Below are positions 52,329-60,684 of a stretch of DNA of 64,000 bases, piece after piece. Every line of letters starts with the position of its first letter. Within the stretch, counting starts at the first letter, position 1. This DNA is from Akkermansia muciniphila (GTDB lineage Bacteria > Verrucomicrobiota > Verrucomicrobiia > Verrucomicrobiales > Akkermansiaceae): assembly GCA_947624785.1 (NCBI GenBank), contig CANQLV010000005.1:160978-224977 (forward strand), in the 5' to 3' direction. A program made the translations under genes and the position numbers. Under the pieces are notes generated by a model. The model saw nothing but the letters and a program-made list of their open reading frames with translations, made no database searches and was not told where the DNA came from.

Positions 52329-53555
52329 ATGAACAAGTCCCTCATATTGGCGTTGACCGCACTCGTTCCGCTTGCTGCGGCGGATGAAGTAAAACTCAAG
52401 GATGGAACCGTTTACAAGGATTGCACCGTGGAGGTGGAAACGCCGGAAAGCGTCAGCCTCCTGGTCCCCGTAGCCGGCGGGATCAAGGATTCCGTGACCG
52501 TTAAAAGGGAACTGGTTGAATCCATCAAGAAGGCGACTCCGGACGAACTGGAAGCCGCCAAGATCAACAAGACGTACGCCAAGCCGGAAACCATGAACGC
52601 CAAGGATCTGGAAAGCGCCCTGGCGGACCTGGACAAGACCATCAAGAAGAATCCCCAGGGGCTCGCCCATGACGCCGCCGTCAAGGCCAGGGCCAGAGTG
52701 GTGGTCCTGCTGGAGGAGAAGAAGCTGGTGGAAGGAGCCCAGGCCGCCCAGGAAGCCAAGGAGGAGGCGGAAGTGACCGTGCGCACCAAATACGACCATG
52801 AGGCCAACAAGCTGTTGAAGCGCTTCAAGGCGCTTGCCGTGCGCAATCCCTACCAGGCCATGGCCGTGTACGACCGCCTGCGTGACGGCTACCCCGGCTC
52901 CGCCGCCCTGGCGGACGCCTATCCGGATGCCTCCAGAATCGCCGGCCAGCTCAACCGCAAGCTGGAGGTCATGATCGCCGCCAAGGAAAAAGCCCTGGAA
53001 AAGGAACGTGAAACCTTGAGAAAGGAAGAGGAAAAGCGCCGTGGAGACCCCAAGTTGACGAAGGAGCAGCGCCAGCTCCTGATGGACGCTTTCCAGAAAA
53101 GGCAGACCGCCATCCGGGAGCGTGAAAACCAGCTTACGGAAGTGCACCGGGCCTTGCGCAAGAAGGTCAAGGAGCGCGGGGACCGGTGGTTTGAACCTGC
53201 GGCCGGCTCTCTCGAGGCCATGAGGGACGTCAAGCTGGTGGCCGCTACGGATGCGGAACGCCTGAAAAACCAGGACCCGGAAAACGGGGCCGGTTCCGCC
53301 GCACTGGAAAAGGCCTGGAACCTGTGTGACGAGAAAAAATTTGACGAGGCCATGGAGGCCCTGACGGAGGTCCGCACCGCCCAGGTTCCCAGGGAATACT
53401 ATGAAGAACTGACGGAGACTGTGCGAGCAGGCCTGCAGGAACAGCGTGCCCGTGAACGCGCGGAACGTGCGGAAGCGGCGCGCAAGGCCCGTGAAGACCG
53501 GGACAAGAAGCGCCAGGAGGAACGGGCTGCCGCCGCCAAGGCCAGGAAAAAATAA
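52329..53555 (+). CDS. Secreted coiled-coil protein of unknown function
   Basis: 408 aa from the ATG at 52329. Signal peptide MNKSLILALTALVPLAAADE. Residues 18-60 form a small beta-rich part (VKLKDGTVYKDCTVEVE, SLLVPVAGGIKDSVTV), which looks like a short KOW/SH3-like strand set common in Verrucomicrobiota exported proteins. The rest is nearly all charged helix: EKEKALEKERETLRKEEEKR and a C-terminal Glu/Arg/Lys/Ala coiled coil ending AAAKARKK. It probably acts in the periplasm as a spacer or TPR-like scaffold. Family not recognised. Confidence 0.65.
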   Translation: MNKSLILALTALVPLAAADEVKLKDGTVYKDCTVEVETPESVSLLVPVAGGIKDSVTVKRELVESIKKATPDELEAAKINKTYAKPETMNAKDLESALADLDKTIKKNPQGLAHDAAVKARARVVVLLEEKKLVEGAQAAQEAKEEAEVTVRTKYDHEANKLLKRFKALAVRNPYQAMAVYDRLRDGYPGSAALADAYPDASRIAGQLNRKLEVMIAAKEKALEKERETLRKEEEKRRGDPKLTKEQRQLLMDAFQKRQTAIRERENQLTEVHRALRKKVKERGDRWFEPAAGSLEAMRDVKLVAATDAERLKNQDPENGAGSAALEKAWNLCDEKKFDEAMEALTEVRTAQVPREYYEELTETVRAGLQEQRARERAERAEAARKAREDRDKKRQEERAAAAKARKK

Positions 53556-53734
53556 TCCGGCTGTTTCCCGGAGAAAAGACCCTCCGGGAAGCGCCGCAGA
53601 AATGGCCTTCATGGACAGGATGGATCAAGTAAAGCTGGACCCATTCTGTCCGTCGGGCCTGTTCAGTCCATTTACCCCGCGTTGTTTGATATAAAAGCCT
53701 CCTGGAATTCTTCTGATGGCGGGGGCTCCGGTGG

Positions 53735-53767
53735 CATGGCCCTGTTACTGGGCCATGCGTTTTTTTG
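53735..53767 (+). terminator. Intrinsic terminator upstream of hisB
   Basis: GCATGGCCC (53735-53743) pairs with GGGCCATGC (53751-53759) around a 7-nt loop, followed by a run of T. It ends the coiled-coil gene's transcript. Confidence 0.85.
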
Positions 53768-53845
53768 TGCGGAAAAGCGGGCAAATCTTTACCCATGCGG
53801 TATTTCCTGCTTTCTTCCGCCGCGGCTTCGGTATAGAAAAGTCAC

Positions 53846-54436
53846 ATGAGGAACGCTTCTTGCAAACGGGTCACCGGTGAAACGGACATCAGCATGGAAC
53901 TGAACCTGGACGGCACGGGCTGCGCCGCCGTCGCCACGGGCCATGCGTTTTTTGACCACATGCTGGATTTGCTGGCTCGCCATTCCCTGATGGACCTGAC
54001 CCTCCAGGCCCGCGGCGACCTGGAAGTGGACGCCCACCACACGGTGGAGGACGTGGGAATCGTTCTGGGGGAATGCGTCAGGAACGCCCTGGGGGACAAG
54101 AAGGGAATTGCGCGCTACGGCTGTTCCCACCTGCCCATGGATGAAACCCTCACGCGCGTGGTGATGGACCTGAGCAACCGCCCGTATGTGGTTTTCCGCA
54201 TTCCGGAAAGCGGCCTTCCGGACGCTCCCAACTTTCCGCTGACCCTTTGCGAGGAATTCTGCCGCGCTCTCGCCAACAACCTGCGCTGCAACCTGCATGT
54301 GGAAGTGCTCTACGGCAGGGACGGCCACCATATTGCGGAATCCGTCTTCAAGGGCATCGCCCATGCGCTGCGGCAGGCCGCGGCCATTGACCCGCGTGCC
54401 GCCGGAACGCTGCCTTCAACCAAGGGAATGCTGTAA
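53846..54436 (+). CDS. hisB: Imidazoleglycerol-phosphate dehydratase
   Basis: Sixth step of histidine synthesis. 196 aa, the usual size for a monofunctional dehydratase. The manganese-binding histidine motifs are present: [26 protein letters not shown] and the later [15 protein letters not shown]. Hence it lacks the phosphatase domain of the enterobacterial fusion. It is followed by hisH after 4 bp, so hisB-hisH form an operon; hisA is at 37.3 kb. Confidence 0.97.
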   Translation: MRNASCKRVTGETDISMELNLDGTGCAAVATGHAFFDHMLDLLARHSLMDLTLQARGDLEVDAHHTVEDVGIVLGECVRNALGDKKGIARYGCSHLPMDETLTRVVMDLSNRPYVVFRIPESGLPDAPNFPLTLCEEFCRALANNLRCNLHVEVLYGRDGHHIAESVFKGIAHALRQAAAIDPRAAGTLPSTKGML

Positions 54437-54440
54437 GTCC

Positions 54441-55049
54441 ATGAAGCTTGGCGTGATTGACTACGGCGCGGGCAACCTCCGCAGCGTGCTGAACACCTTT
54501 GAGGCGGCGGGCGTGACCGGTCATCTGGTCCGCACGCCGGAGGACGCGGCAGGCGTGACCCATCTGGTTCTTCCCGGCGTGGGAGCCTTTGGAGACTGCG
54601 CGGAAAAGCTGCGCCGCCAGGAGCTGGTGCCGCTGGTCCGGACGTGGATAGAGCGTGACAGGCCTTTCCTGGGCATCTGCGTGGGCTACCAGGTTCTTTT
54701 TGAAAGCGGGGAGGAAGACGAACAGGTGCCCGGACTGGGCATCTTCAAGGGCCGCGTGGTCCGCTTTGCGGAATCGGAACTCAAGGTGCCCCACATGGGA
54801 TGGAACAGCGTGGCTCTTTCCAATCCCGCCGATCCCATCTGGAAAGGCATGGGGCGGGAGCCGTACTTCTACTTTGTGCACTCCTATTATCCGCAGCCGG
54901 AGGATGAATCCCTGGCGGCCGCCTTCTGCACCTACGGCGTGCGTTTTGCCGCCGCCATCAGGCGCGGCAACCTGGTCGCCACGCAGTTCCACCCGGAAAA
55001 AAGCCAGAAACTGGGCGTGAAGCTGCTGGAAAACTTCGTTTCCCTGTAG
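54441..55049 (+). CDS. hisH: Imidazole glycerol phosphate synthase, glutaminase subunit
   Basis: Class I glutamine amidotransferase that feeds ammonia to HisF. 202 aa from the ATG at 54441 (LGVIDYGAGNLRSV). The catalytic Cys is in PFLGICVGYQVLFE, and the His/Glu pair is in ATQFHPEKSQKLG. VPHMGWN and FVHSYYPQP also fit. The gene begins 4 bp after hisB. The partner hisF is not in this window. Confidence 0.97.
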   Translation: MKLGVIDYGAGNLRSVLNTFEAAGVTGHLVRTPEDAAGVTHLVLPGVGAFGDCAEKLRRQELVPLVRTWIERDRPFLGICVGYQVLFESGEEDEQVPGLGIFKGRVVRFAESELKVPHMGWNSVALSNPADPIWKGMGREPYFYFVHSYYPQPEDESLAAAFCTYGVRFAAAIRRGNLVATQFHPEKSQKLGVKLLENFVSL

Positions 55050-55204
55050 CCCGCAAATGGCGGAACCGGGACCGTGCGGGGTTCTTTTCCCGGAGGACGG
55101 GGCGGGGGAGGATTGCATTCTCCCTCTTTTGCGTTATTTTGGGGATAGTGATGACAAATTGAATGAACCGTATGCGAGGAATACGGTCTTATAAAAAGAC
55201 ACCC

Positions 55205-56845
55205 ATGAATAAATCATTCAGGTTAACAGGAGGGATTCTGGCATGCGCGTGCATGCTGGGCGGCCTTCCCGCACATGCAAATAATACCCCCACCAAAATG
55301 TCCGCTCAAGATTCTGCAACCATCCAGGTCCCGGCCCAGGGCCGCGGAAATTCCAGGGTAGAGTACCTTGGGCAGTCCATGGACCAGTTGATTTACGACT
55401 TCATGCAGGAGGAAAAAATTCCCGGCATGACCCTTGCGATTGTCCAGGCCCCCTACATTCCCCGCGTGGTAGGCTACGGCGTGTCCAACGCGGAAACGGG
55501 ACTGCTGGCTTCCACCAATACCTTGTGGCCTGCGGCGGAAATCTCCCAGGGATATGCCGCCATTGCCGCCTTCCAGCTTGTGGAAAAGGGAAGGATGGAC
55601 ATCCATGACAAGGTGTCCCGCTATGTTTCCGGCCTGCCGGAAGCCTGGCAGAATGTCTCCGTGCTCCAGCTCCTTCAGCATTCCTCCGGCATTCCGGATT
55701 ACAGGGAATCCCCCCAGTTCGATATAGGCCGGGATTACGATCCGGCGGAACTCCTTTCCCTGGTCAGGCTGAACGATCTGGAATTCCCCTCCGGAACGGA
55801 TGTGCGCCAGAGCGCCACGAACTTCCTGCTTCTCTCCATGGTCATTGATGCGGTGGCGGGCATGCCTTATGAGGAATTCGTCAGGGAAAACCAGTTCCAG
55901 CCCCTGGGCCTCCAGCACACCATGTTCGGGAAGGAGCTGGGAGCCGTGCAGCAGGACAACGTGCGCGAACACGGCAACAGGCATTCCCTGTTCAAGTCCC
56001 GTGTGGAATATGTGGACCCGGCGGAAACGGCGGCGGGTTATGCGGTGAAGGACGGCTCCATTAAATCCGTTCCGCCGCCCGCGCGCTCCTCCCTGCGCGG
56101 TTTTTCGGACATCTGGTCCACGCCGCAGGAAATCAGCTTCTGGGACATTTGCCTGGCCGGCTCCATCCTGGTGAAGGATGAAAAGCACCGGGACATGATT
56201 TACAAGCCCATCCGGCTGGACAACGGGAAAATCGTTCCGGCCATGGCCGGCTGGCAGTTCCCCCACCACAAGGGCCTGATGGATATCAAGGGCGGCGTTC
56301 CCGGCTTCTCCTCCTACATCTGCCGGTTCACGGCCCCGTCCGAACTCGTATGCGTGACGCTGACGGCGAACAAGGAGGGCGTGGACCTGACCAATCTGGC
56401 GCGCCGCATCGCCGGGGCGCTGGATCCCAAGCTGGGCTCCGCCCACCTGGACGACGATTTCCTGTATCTTTATGAAAGCGTCTTCGGCGTGGATGAAACC
56501 ATGGAGCGCATTGAAAAAATTCTGGCGGAAAAATCCATTCCCGTCTTTGCCAGGATTGACCACGGGAAGAACGCCCGTGAAGCCGGGCTGGAAATGCCCC
56601 CCTCCAAGGTCGTCATCTTCGGCTCTCCCAAGGTAGGCACCAACCTGATGCTGGAAAATCCGGGCATAGCCACGGAACTGCCCCTGCGCATTGCCGTATG
56701 GGAGGATAAGGAGGGCAGCACCTGGATCAGCTTTCCCCACATGGAAAAAATTGCCAGGGCATACGGCGTGGAAAATCTGCCTCCTGTTGCCCCCATCCGC
56801 CAGCTGCTGAGGAACATTGCCTCCAGGGCGGCAAACGTTTACTGA
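55205..56845 (+). CDS. Serine-hydrolase (beta-lactamase fold) pseudoenzyme fused to DUF302
   Basis: 546 aa from the ATG at 55205, with a signal peptide ending near PAHANN. Residues 45-400 are a beta-lactamase/PBP4*-type fold (MDQLIYDFMQEEKIPGMTLAIVQ, FQLVEKGRMDIHDKVSRYV, LQHSSGIPDYR). Where the SxxK catalytic motif belongs the protein has EISQ (WPAAEISQGYAAIAA), and the YxN motif region reads RQSATNF. Both catalytic motifs are therefore lost. Residues about 420-546 are a DUF302-like domain (PVFARIDHGKNAREAGLEMP, FGSPKVGTNLMLENPGIATE, LRIAVWEDKEGSTW). A secreted binding protein is likelier than a hydrolase. An upstream ATG at 55163 would put the signal peptide too deep. Confidence 0.8.
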   Translation: MNKSFRLTGGILACACMLGGLPAHANNTPTKMSAQDSATIQVPAQGRGNSRVEYLGQSMDQLIYDFMQEEKIPGMTLAIVQAPYIPRVVGYGVSNAETGLLASTNTLWPAAEISQGYAAIAAFQLVEKGRMDIHDKVSRYVSGLPEAWQNVSVLQLLQHSSGIPDYRESPQFDIGRDYDPAELLSLVRLNDLEFPSGTDVRQSATNFLLLSMVIDAVAGMPYEEFVRENQFQPLGLQHTMFGKELGAVQQDNVREHGNRHSLFKSRVEYVDPAETAAGYAVKDGSIKSVPPPARSSLRGFSDIWSTPQEISFWDICLAGSILVKDEKHRDMIYKPIRLDNGKIVPAMAGWQFPHHKGLMDIKGGVPGFSSYICRFTAPSELVCVTLTANKEGVDLTNLARRIAGALDPKLGSAHLDDDFLYLYESVFGVDETMERIEKILAEKSIPVFARIDHGKNAREAGLEMPPSKVVIFGSPKVGTNLMLENPGIATELPLRIAVWEDKEGSTWISFPHMEKIARAYGVENLPPVAPIRQLLRNIASRAANVY

Positions 56846-56891
56846 ACAAGGCTTCCCTGCTTCCGTGCACGGAAGGAACAGGCCATAAGAA

Positions 56892-56921
56892 AAGAACCGC
56901 CTCTTTAGGAAGGCGGTTCTT
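56892..56921. terminator. Bidirectional intrinsic terminator
   Basis: An 11-bp stem (56892-56902 with 56911-56921) and 8-nt loop, with T-rich tracts on both strands. It serves the plus-strand hydrolase gene and the minus-strand rpsF, which ends 47 bp away. Confidence 0.85.
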
Positions 56922-56967
56922 TTTGATGAAAAGCAAGGAGCGGATGCTTCGTCCGCATGGGCCGGCT

Positions 56968-57252
56968 TTAGCCGAGCACCTTGTAGTACTGAAGGTGAAT
57001 CTGGGGATTCAGGCGAAGGCGTTCGCGGATGGTCTTGATGGCGGAAGGTTCCGCAGAAAACGTGTAGGTCACGTACTGGCCGGCGGAAAGGTGGTTGGAT
57101 TCATAAGCGAATTCGCGGCGGCCGGTGTTTTCCGTGGCGGTGATGTCGGCGCCTTCTTCCTTCATCGCGGCGGCTACGGTATTGATCAACTCCTCAACGG
57201 GGGTTTCCGTACCCTTCATGTTGAATACGATAAGAGCTTCGTAATTTCTCAT
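56968..57252 (-). CDS. rpsF: Ribosomal protein S6
   Basis: 94 aa from the ATG at 57252 (MRNYEALIVFNMKGTETPVE), normal for S6. Signatures: the N-terminal RNYEALIVF strand, TENTGRREFAYESNHLSAG and YVTYTFSAEPSAIKTI. A primary binding protein of the 30S central domain. The longer frame to 57306 begins before the gene. Usual partners rpsR and rplI are not next to it. It is convergent with the hydrolase gene and ends in the shared terminator. Confidence 0.95.
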   Translation of the reverse strand: MRNYEALIVFNMKGTETPVEELINTVAAAMKEEGADITATENTGRREFAYESNHLSAGQYVTYTFSAEPSAIKTIRERLRLNPQIHLQYYKVLG

Positions 57253-57466
57253 GGTCTTGTGATAATTAGAAATGTGTCGTGCGAACGGTGCGCACCTTGC
57301 GGGCAAGTAAGGTGCAATGATTGTCTTCAGAAAGCAAGCCTATTTTTTACCTTGTTTCCGGGAACATGCCGTTTCCTGCGTTTTATTCCCGCCGGGAAGG
57401 GAAAGAATGGGGACCGCGGCAACGGAAGAGATTGACTTTTCCCGTACGGTTGCCAATCATCCATTC

Positions 57467-57724
57467 ATGGTGAAATTGTTCTGCATGGCGCTTCTTGCCG
57501 GGTGCCTCTGCTGCGGGAGCGCCCGTTCCGGCGTCCGGATGGCGGATGCGGCTCTGGTGATGAGCCTGTGCGGGACGTCTTTGGATGACTGGGCTGACGA
57601 CAATCCCTTTTCCGGTCGTGCGGAGATGGAGAGGGAACCCGTCATGGAATCCGCGTGGCTGTATTGGAGCTCCGCTCCGGACAGGGCTGCCCGGATATGG
57701 AGGGAATTGGCGGAAAAGGATTGA
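57467..57724 (+). CDS. Short lipoprotein-like protein, truncated relative of the next gene
   Basis: 85 aa from the ATG at 57467. The N-terminus MVKLFCMALLAGCLCCGSAR has a lipobox (LAGC), so it may be a lipoprotein. The C-terminus WLYWSSAPDRAARIWRELAE is plainly related to the end of the following protein (RYWVSAPERVARVWQEKL). It thus looks like a shortened paralogue. A longer frame is open from 57317. No family is recognised. Confidence 0.45.
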   Translation: MVKLFCMALLAGCLCCGSARSGVRMADAALVMSLCGTSLDDWADDNPFSGRAEMEREPVMESAWLYWSSAPDRAARIWRELAEKD

Positions 57725-57755
57725 AGCAAATTGCCATTCAACTATATTGTGCGGA

Positions 57756-58715
57756 ATGAACGTATGGCGTGCTGTGTTACTGTGCTGGGCGGTCTGTGTG
57801 GTTCCGTCAGTGGCGGAGGTCCGGATAGTGGATGTGGTGGGGGATGAAACGTTTACCAGGGCTCTGGAGACGATTGGCAGCCAGGTGAAGGATTCCTCCT
57901 CCTGCAAAAAAGTGGTCAAGGAATTGAACCGGGAGGCGGACCGGCTGGAAAAGGCGTGGCGGGAGGCGTTCATGTCCGGAGCCCCTACCACGCAGGAGTG
58001 GTGCCGTGTGGCTGGCGTGGATGTGCAGTTGTTCAGAAAAATGGAGGAAAGCAGGAAACGGGAAAAAAAGGAGGAGATAGTTTCCTTATCGGAATTGGAG
58101 GATGACGGCGTCATTACCCATGAGGAGGCGGAAGAGGGATTTTCTGCGCTGCGCAGGATGATGTGGGCGTCCAAGACGGCGATAGACTCCCTGGATGATT
58201 TCATAGCGCAGGCGGAACTGCCTCTGCCGTCATCCCCGGAGGGAGACTCCTATGAAAAGCTGCTGGCCTGGAAGTTGAATCCTGAATCTTCCCTGTCTTA
58301 TAAGATAGATCACGACCCGCTGGTCAACGGCAGTCTGGAAGAAACGCTGCAACGGTGCTGGAGTGGCGAAGTTCTGGGGTTGTTGACGGATACGGTTCAC
58401 CGGATTTCCCGGGAGAGGCGGTTTTTGTTAATCCGGTGTTATGCAGACCGGCAGGTGGAGATGGCGGAAAGGTTTTCCAGGCTTCCGGCCCTGACGCCTG
58501 AACAATGGTGCTGGTTCCAAAAGAGGGAGCATGACAGGGAGGCCTTGGAACGTTCCGCCACAGATCTGTTAACGATTGCTCTGCTTTTGTGGAATAAAGG
58601 AGAAGGGGAGGAAAGTGATCCCCTGATGGAAGAAACATTCCGTTACTGGGTGTCCGCCCCGGAACGGGTCGCGCGGGTGTGGCAGGAAAAACTCCGGAAG
58701 GAAGAAGGGCGTTAA
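57756..58715 (+). CDS. Secreted hypothetical protein
   Basis: 319 aa from the ATG at 57756, with signal peptide MNVWRAVLLCWAVCVVPSVAE. The mature part is helical and charged (KVVKELNREADRLEKAWREAF, MEESRKREKKEEIVSLSELEDDG). It ends with RYWVSAPERVARVWQEKLRK, shared with the upstream 85-aa protein. No family is recognised. It follows that gene by 31 bp and overlaps the 3' end of the convergent pdxA by 4 bp. A long frame open from 57585 is discounted because only the ATG at 57756 exposes the signal peptide. Confidence 0.6.
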   Translation: MNVWRAVLLCWAVCVVPSVAEVRIVDVVGDETFTRALETIGSQVKDSSSCKKVVKELNREADRLEKAWREAFMSGAPTTQEWCRVAGVDVQLFRKMEESRKREKKEEIVSLSELEDDGVITHEEAEEGFSALRRMMWASKTAIDSLDDFIAQAELPLPSSPEGDSYEKLLAWKLNPESSLSYKIDHDPLVNGSLEETLQRCWSGEVLGLLTDTVHRISRERRFLLIRCYADRQVEMAERFSRLPALTPEQWCWFQKREHDREALERSATDLLTIALLLWNKGEGEESDPLMEETFRYWVSAPERVARVWQEKLRKEEGR

Positions 58716-59581
58716 CGCGTCTGCGCCATCCGCACGGCCAGCTGGAAGGCGTGGATGGTGCTGGACGGATTGGCCTTTCCGGCGCCCGCCAGGTTGAAGG
58801 CGGTTCCGTGGTCCGGGCTCAGCCGGGGGCGGGGCAGTCCCAGCGTGACATTCACGGCGGTATGGAAGTCCACCAGCTTCAGGGGAATCAGCCCCTGGTC
58901 ATGGTAGGGGGCCAGCACGGCGTCATAGAGGCCTTCCACGGCGTCCCGGTACACGCAGTCCGGAACGGAGGGACCGTCAAATTCCGCGTCCGGATGAATG
59001 GCCCCCAGCCGTTCCACGGCCGGGGCAATAATAGTTCCGTCCTCGTCTCCGAAGGCGCCGTGTTCCCCGGCATGGGGGTTCAGAGCCGCCAGGGCGATGC
59101 GCGGGCGGAGGATTCCCTTGCGGAGGCAGAAATCTTTCAGCAGGGTTCCGATGCGGACCAGTTCCTCCGTGTTCAGCAGGGACGGCACGCTTTGAAGGGA
59201 CGTATGGATGGTGGCCAGGCCCACCGTCAGCCGTTTTCCGGTCAGGCACATGGCGTAATTGTCCGTATCCAGGCGTTCCGCGAAGAATTCCGTCTGTCCC
59301 GGCCAGCGGAAGCCTGCCTCGTGCAGGGTTTCCTTGCAGACGGGTGCGGTGACGACGGCGTCAACCGTTCCTTCCCGCAGGGCATGGGCCGCCTGTTCCA
59401 GATGGTCAAAGGCGTGTTTGGCGGATTCCGCATTCGGCCTGCCGAGGGGGACCTGCACCCTCTTGCCGATGAGGCGGTATTCCGCCCCTTCCGGGAGCTC
59501 TCCGGAGGCAAGCGCTGCGGAAATGACTTCCGGGCCTATGCCTGACTGGTCGCCCAGCGTGTACCCGATGACCGGTTTCAT
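58712..59581 (-). CDS. pdxA: 4-hydroxythreonine-4-phosphate dehydrogenase
   Basis: Pyridoxal-5'-phosphate synthesis, DXP-dependent route: NAD-dependent oxidation of 4-phosphohydroxy-L-threonine. 289 aa from the ATG at 59581, slightly shorter than E. coli PdxA (329). Motifs: GYTLGDQSGIGPEVISAAL at the N-terminus, ALNPHAGEHGAFGDED and APYHDQGLIPLKL with the metal-binding histidines, and LGLPRPRLSPDHGTAFNLAG. The longer open frame upstream reads as low-complexity and overlaps the small membrane-protein gene, so it is rejected. Confidence 0.95.
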   Translation of the reverse strand: MKPVIGYTLGDQSGIGPEVISAALASGELPEGAEYRLIGKRVQVPLGRPNAESAKHAFDHLEQAAHALREGTVDAVVTAPVCKETLHEAGFRWPGQTEFFAERLDTDNYAMCLTGKRLTVGLATIHTSLQSVPSLLNTEELVRIGTLLKDFCLRKGILRPRIALAALNPHAGEHGAFGDEDGTIIAPAVERLGAIHPDAEFDGPSVPDCVYRDAVEGLYDAVLAPYHDQGLIPLKLVDFHTAVNVTLGLPRPRLSPDHGTAFNLAGAGKANPSSTIHAFQLAVRMAQTR

Positions 59582-59600
59582 GGTGTGGAAAGTGGAGCCC

Positions 59601-59861
59601 TTACAATTCCGTGGCTTCCGGTATCCCCGCGGCGGGAGCCGGAACTTCTGCCGCAGGGGGAGCAGCGGCTTCCGCCGCCGGGGCTGCCTGGAGGGCGGCA
59701 GCCCGCTTCTCCATGTTGATGACCTGGGTGGTTTTTTCCGGCTCGTCAGGGTTGCGGAGTTCGAATTCCAGGTGGGAGTTGGTGGACCAGTGGTAGTAAA
59801 TGGTGGCGCCAAGGGCGGCCAGCACCAGAATCAGGAGAATGGAACCGAAGAAGGAGCGCAT
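59601..59861 (-). CDS. Small single-pass membrane protein with Pro/Ala-rich tail
   Basis: 86 aa. An N-terminal hydrophobic segment (FFGSILLILVLAALGATIYYHW) is followed by a short charged region (ELRNPDEPEKTTQVINMEKR) and an Ala/Pro-rich tail of about 35 residues, typical of a flexible linker. It lies 19 bp upstream of pdxA on the same strand. No family is recognised. The region 59862-60102, between it and the next gene, shows nothing clear on either strand. Confidence 0.55.
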   Translation of the reverse strand: MRSFFGSILLILVLAALGATIYYHWSTNSHLEFELRNPDEPEKTTQVINMEKRAAALQAAPAAEAAAPPAAEVPAPAAGIPEATEL

Positions 59862-60102
59862 GCCGTTACTGTGTCCTGACGGAAAGGGGAATTCAAGAAA
59901 TTATCAAGACCACCTGCATGAGCTGGAAACGCCGCAAACGGCCACGTAAAGCATCGTTGCGATGCGCGTCCATTTCCGGAAGGCGGCGGCGCGGAAAGAG
60001 AGCGCCCGGAAGCGGAGCGGCGGCCGCGCCGGCGCAGGCCGGCCCAATCCCGGCGTGGGGGCCAACCGGGAAAAGAGAAAGATGAAGACGGCGTGGAAAG
60101 AT

Positions 60103-60513
60103 TCAGGACAGGATTTTAACCGCAAGGAACAGAATAATGAGCAGGATGACGAAGCCGATAATCCTGCCCGCCATGCTGCCGCCTTCCCCGTGCTGCCCGC
60201 ACATGGGGCAATTCTCCGCGCCGTTCATGCCCCCGCACTCCATGCCGCACGCGCCGCAGGAGGAACATTCCTCCCCTTCCCGCGCGTGGTCTTCAAAGAG
60301 GATTTCCAGTTCGCGCACGGAAGGCTCCACGCCGGAAACGACGATTTCCCCGTCAATGGCGAGGGCGGGCAGCGGAGCGCCGACCTGCTCCGGAGAGGCT
60401 TCCGTTTCCCGCATCTCCGGCTTCATGCCCAGACGGTCCAGCGCCTGGCGGGCGTTGGCGCGCAGGGCGTTTCCCGGGAAATCCCGGTTGTGAAAAAATT
60501 GAATACTGGTCAT
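60103..60513 (-). CDS. Thioredoxin-like protein with Cys cluster and C-terminal membrane anchor
   Basis: 136 aa from the ATG at 60513. Residues 1-75 follow a small-redox (thioredoxin_3) pattern: IQFFHNRDFPGNALRANARQ and LPALAIDGEIVVSGVEPS. The active-site CxxC expected after the first strand is absent (HNRDFPG instead). A Cys-rich knuckle follows (CSSCGACGMECGG and CPMCGQH, roughly 82-105), perhaps a zinc or iron-sulfur site. A C-terminal transmembrane helix (IIGFVILLIILFLAVKIL) anchors the protein. It is divergent from the PBP-like gene. Confidence 0.6.
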   Translation of the reverse strand: MTSIQFFHNRDFPGNALRANARQALDRLGMKPEMRETEASPEQVGAPLPALAIDGEIVVSGVEPSVRELEILFEDHAREGEECSSCGACGMECGGMNGAENCPMCGQHGEGGSMAGRIIGFVILLIILFLAVKILS

Positions 60514-60684
60514 GGCGTGGGGGGCGGAATGCTTCCGTTTGCGGGAAACGGCTTCCTCCAACAAATAGGACAGGAGGCGAAAGGTCAATGCGTTTTTCCG
60601 TGTCATGACATATAAGTGTTGTACGGAAAACATTTTAGACTTTTCAAACGTGGGGGGAACGGGCACTATCCCGCCGGTCCCGCC

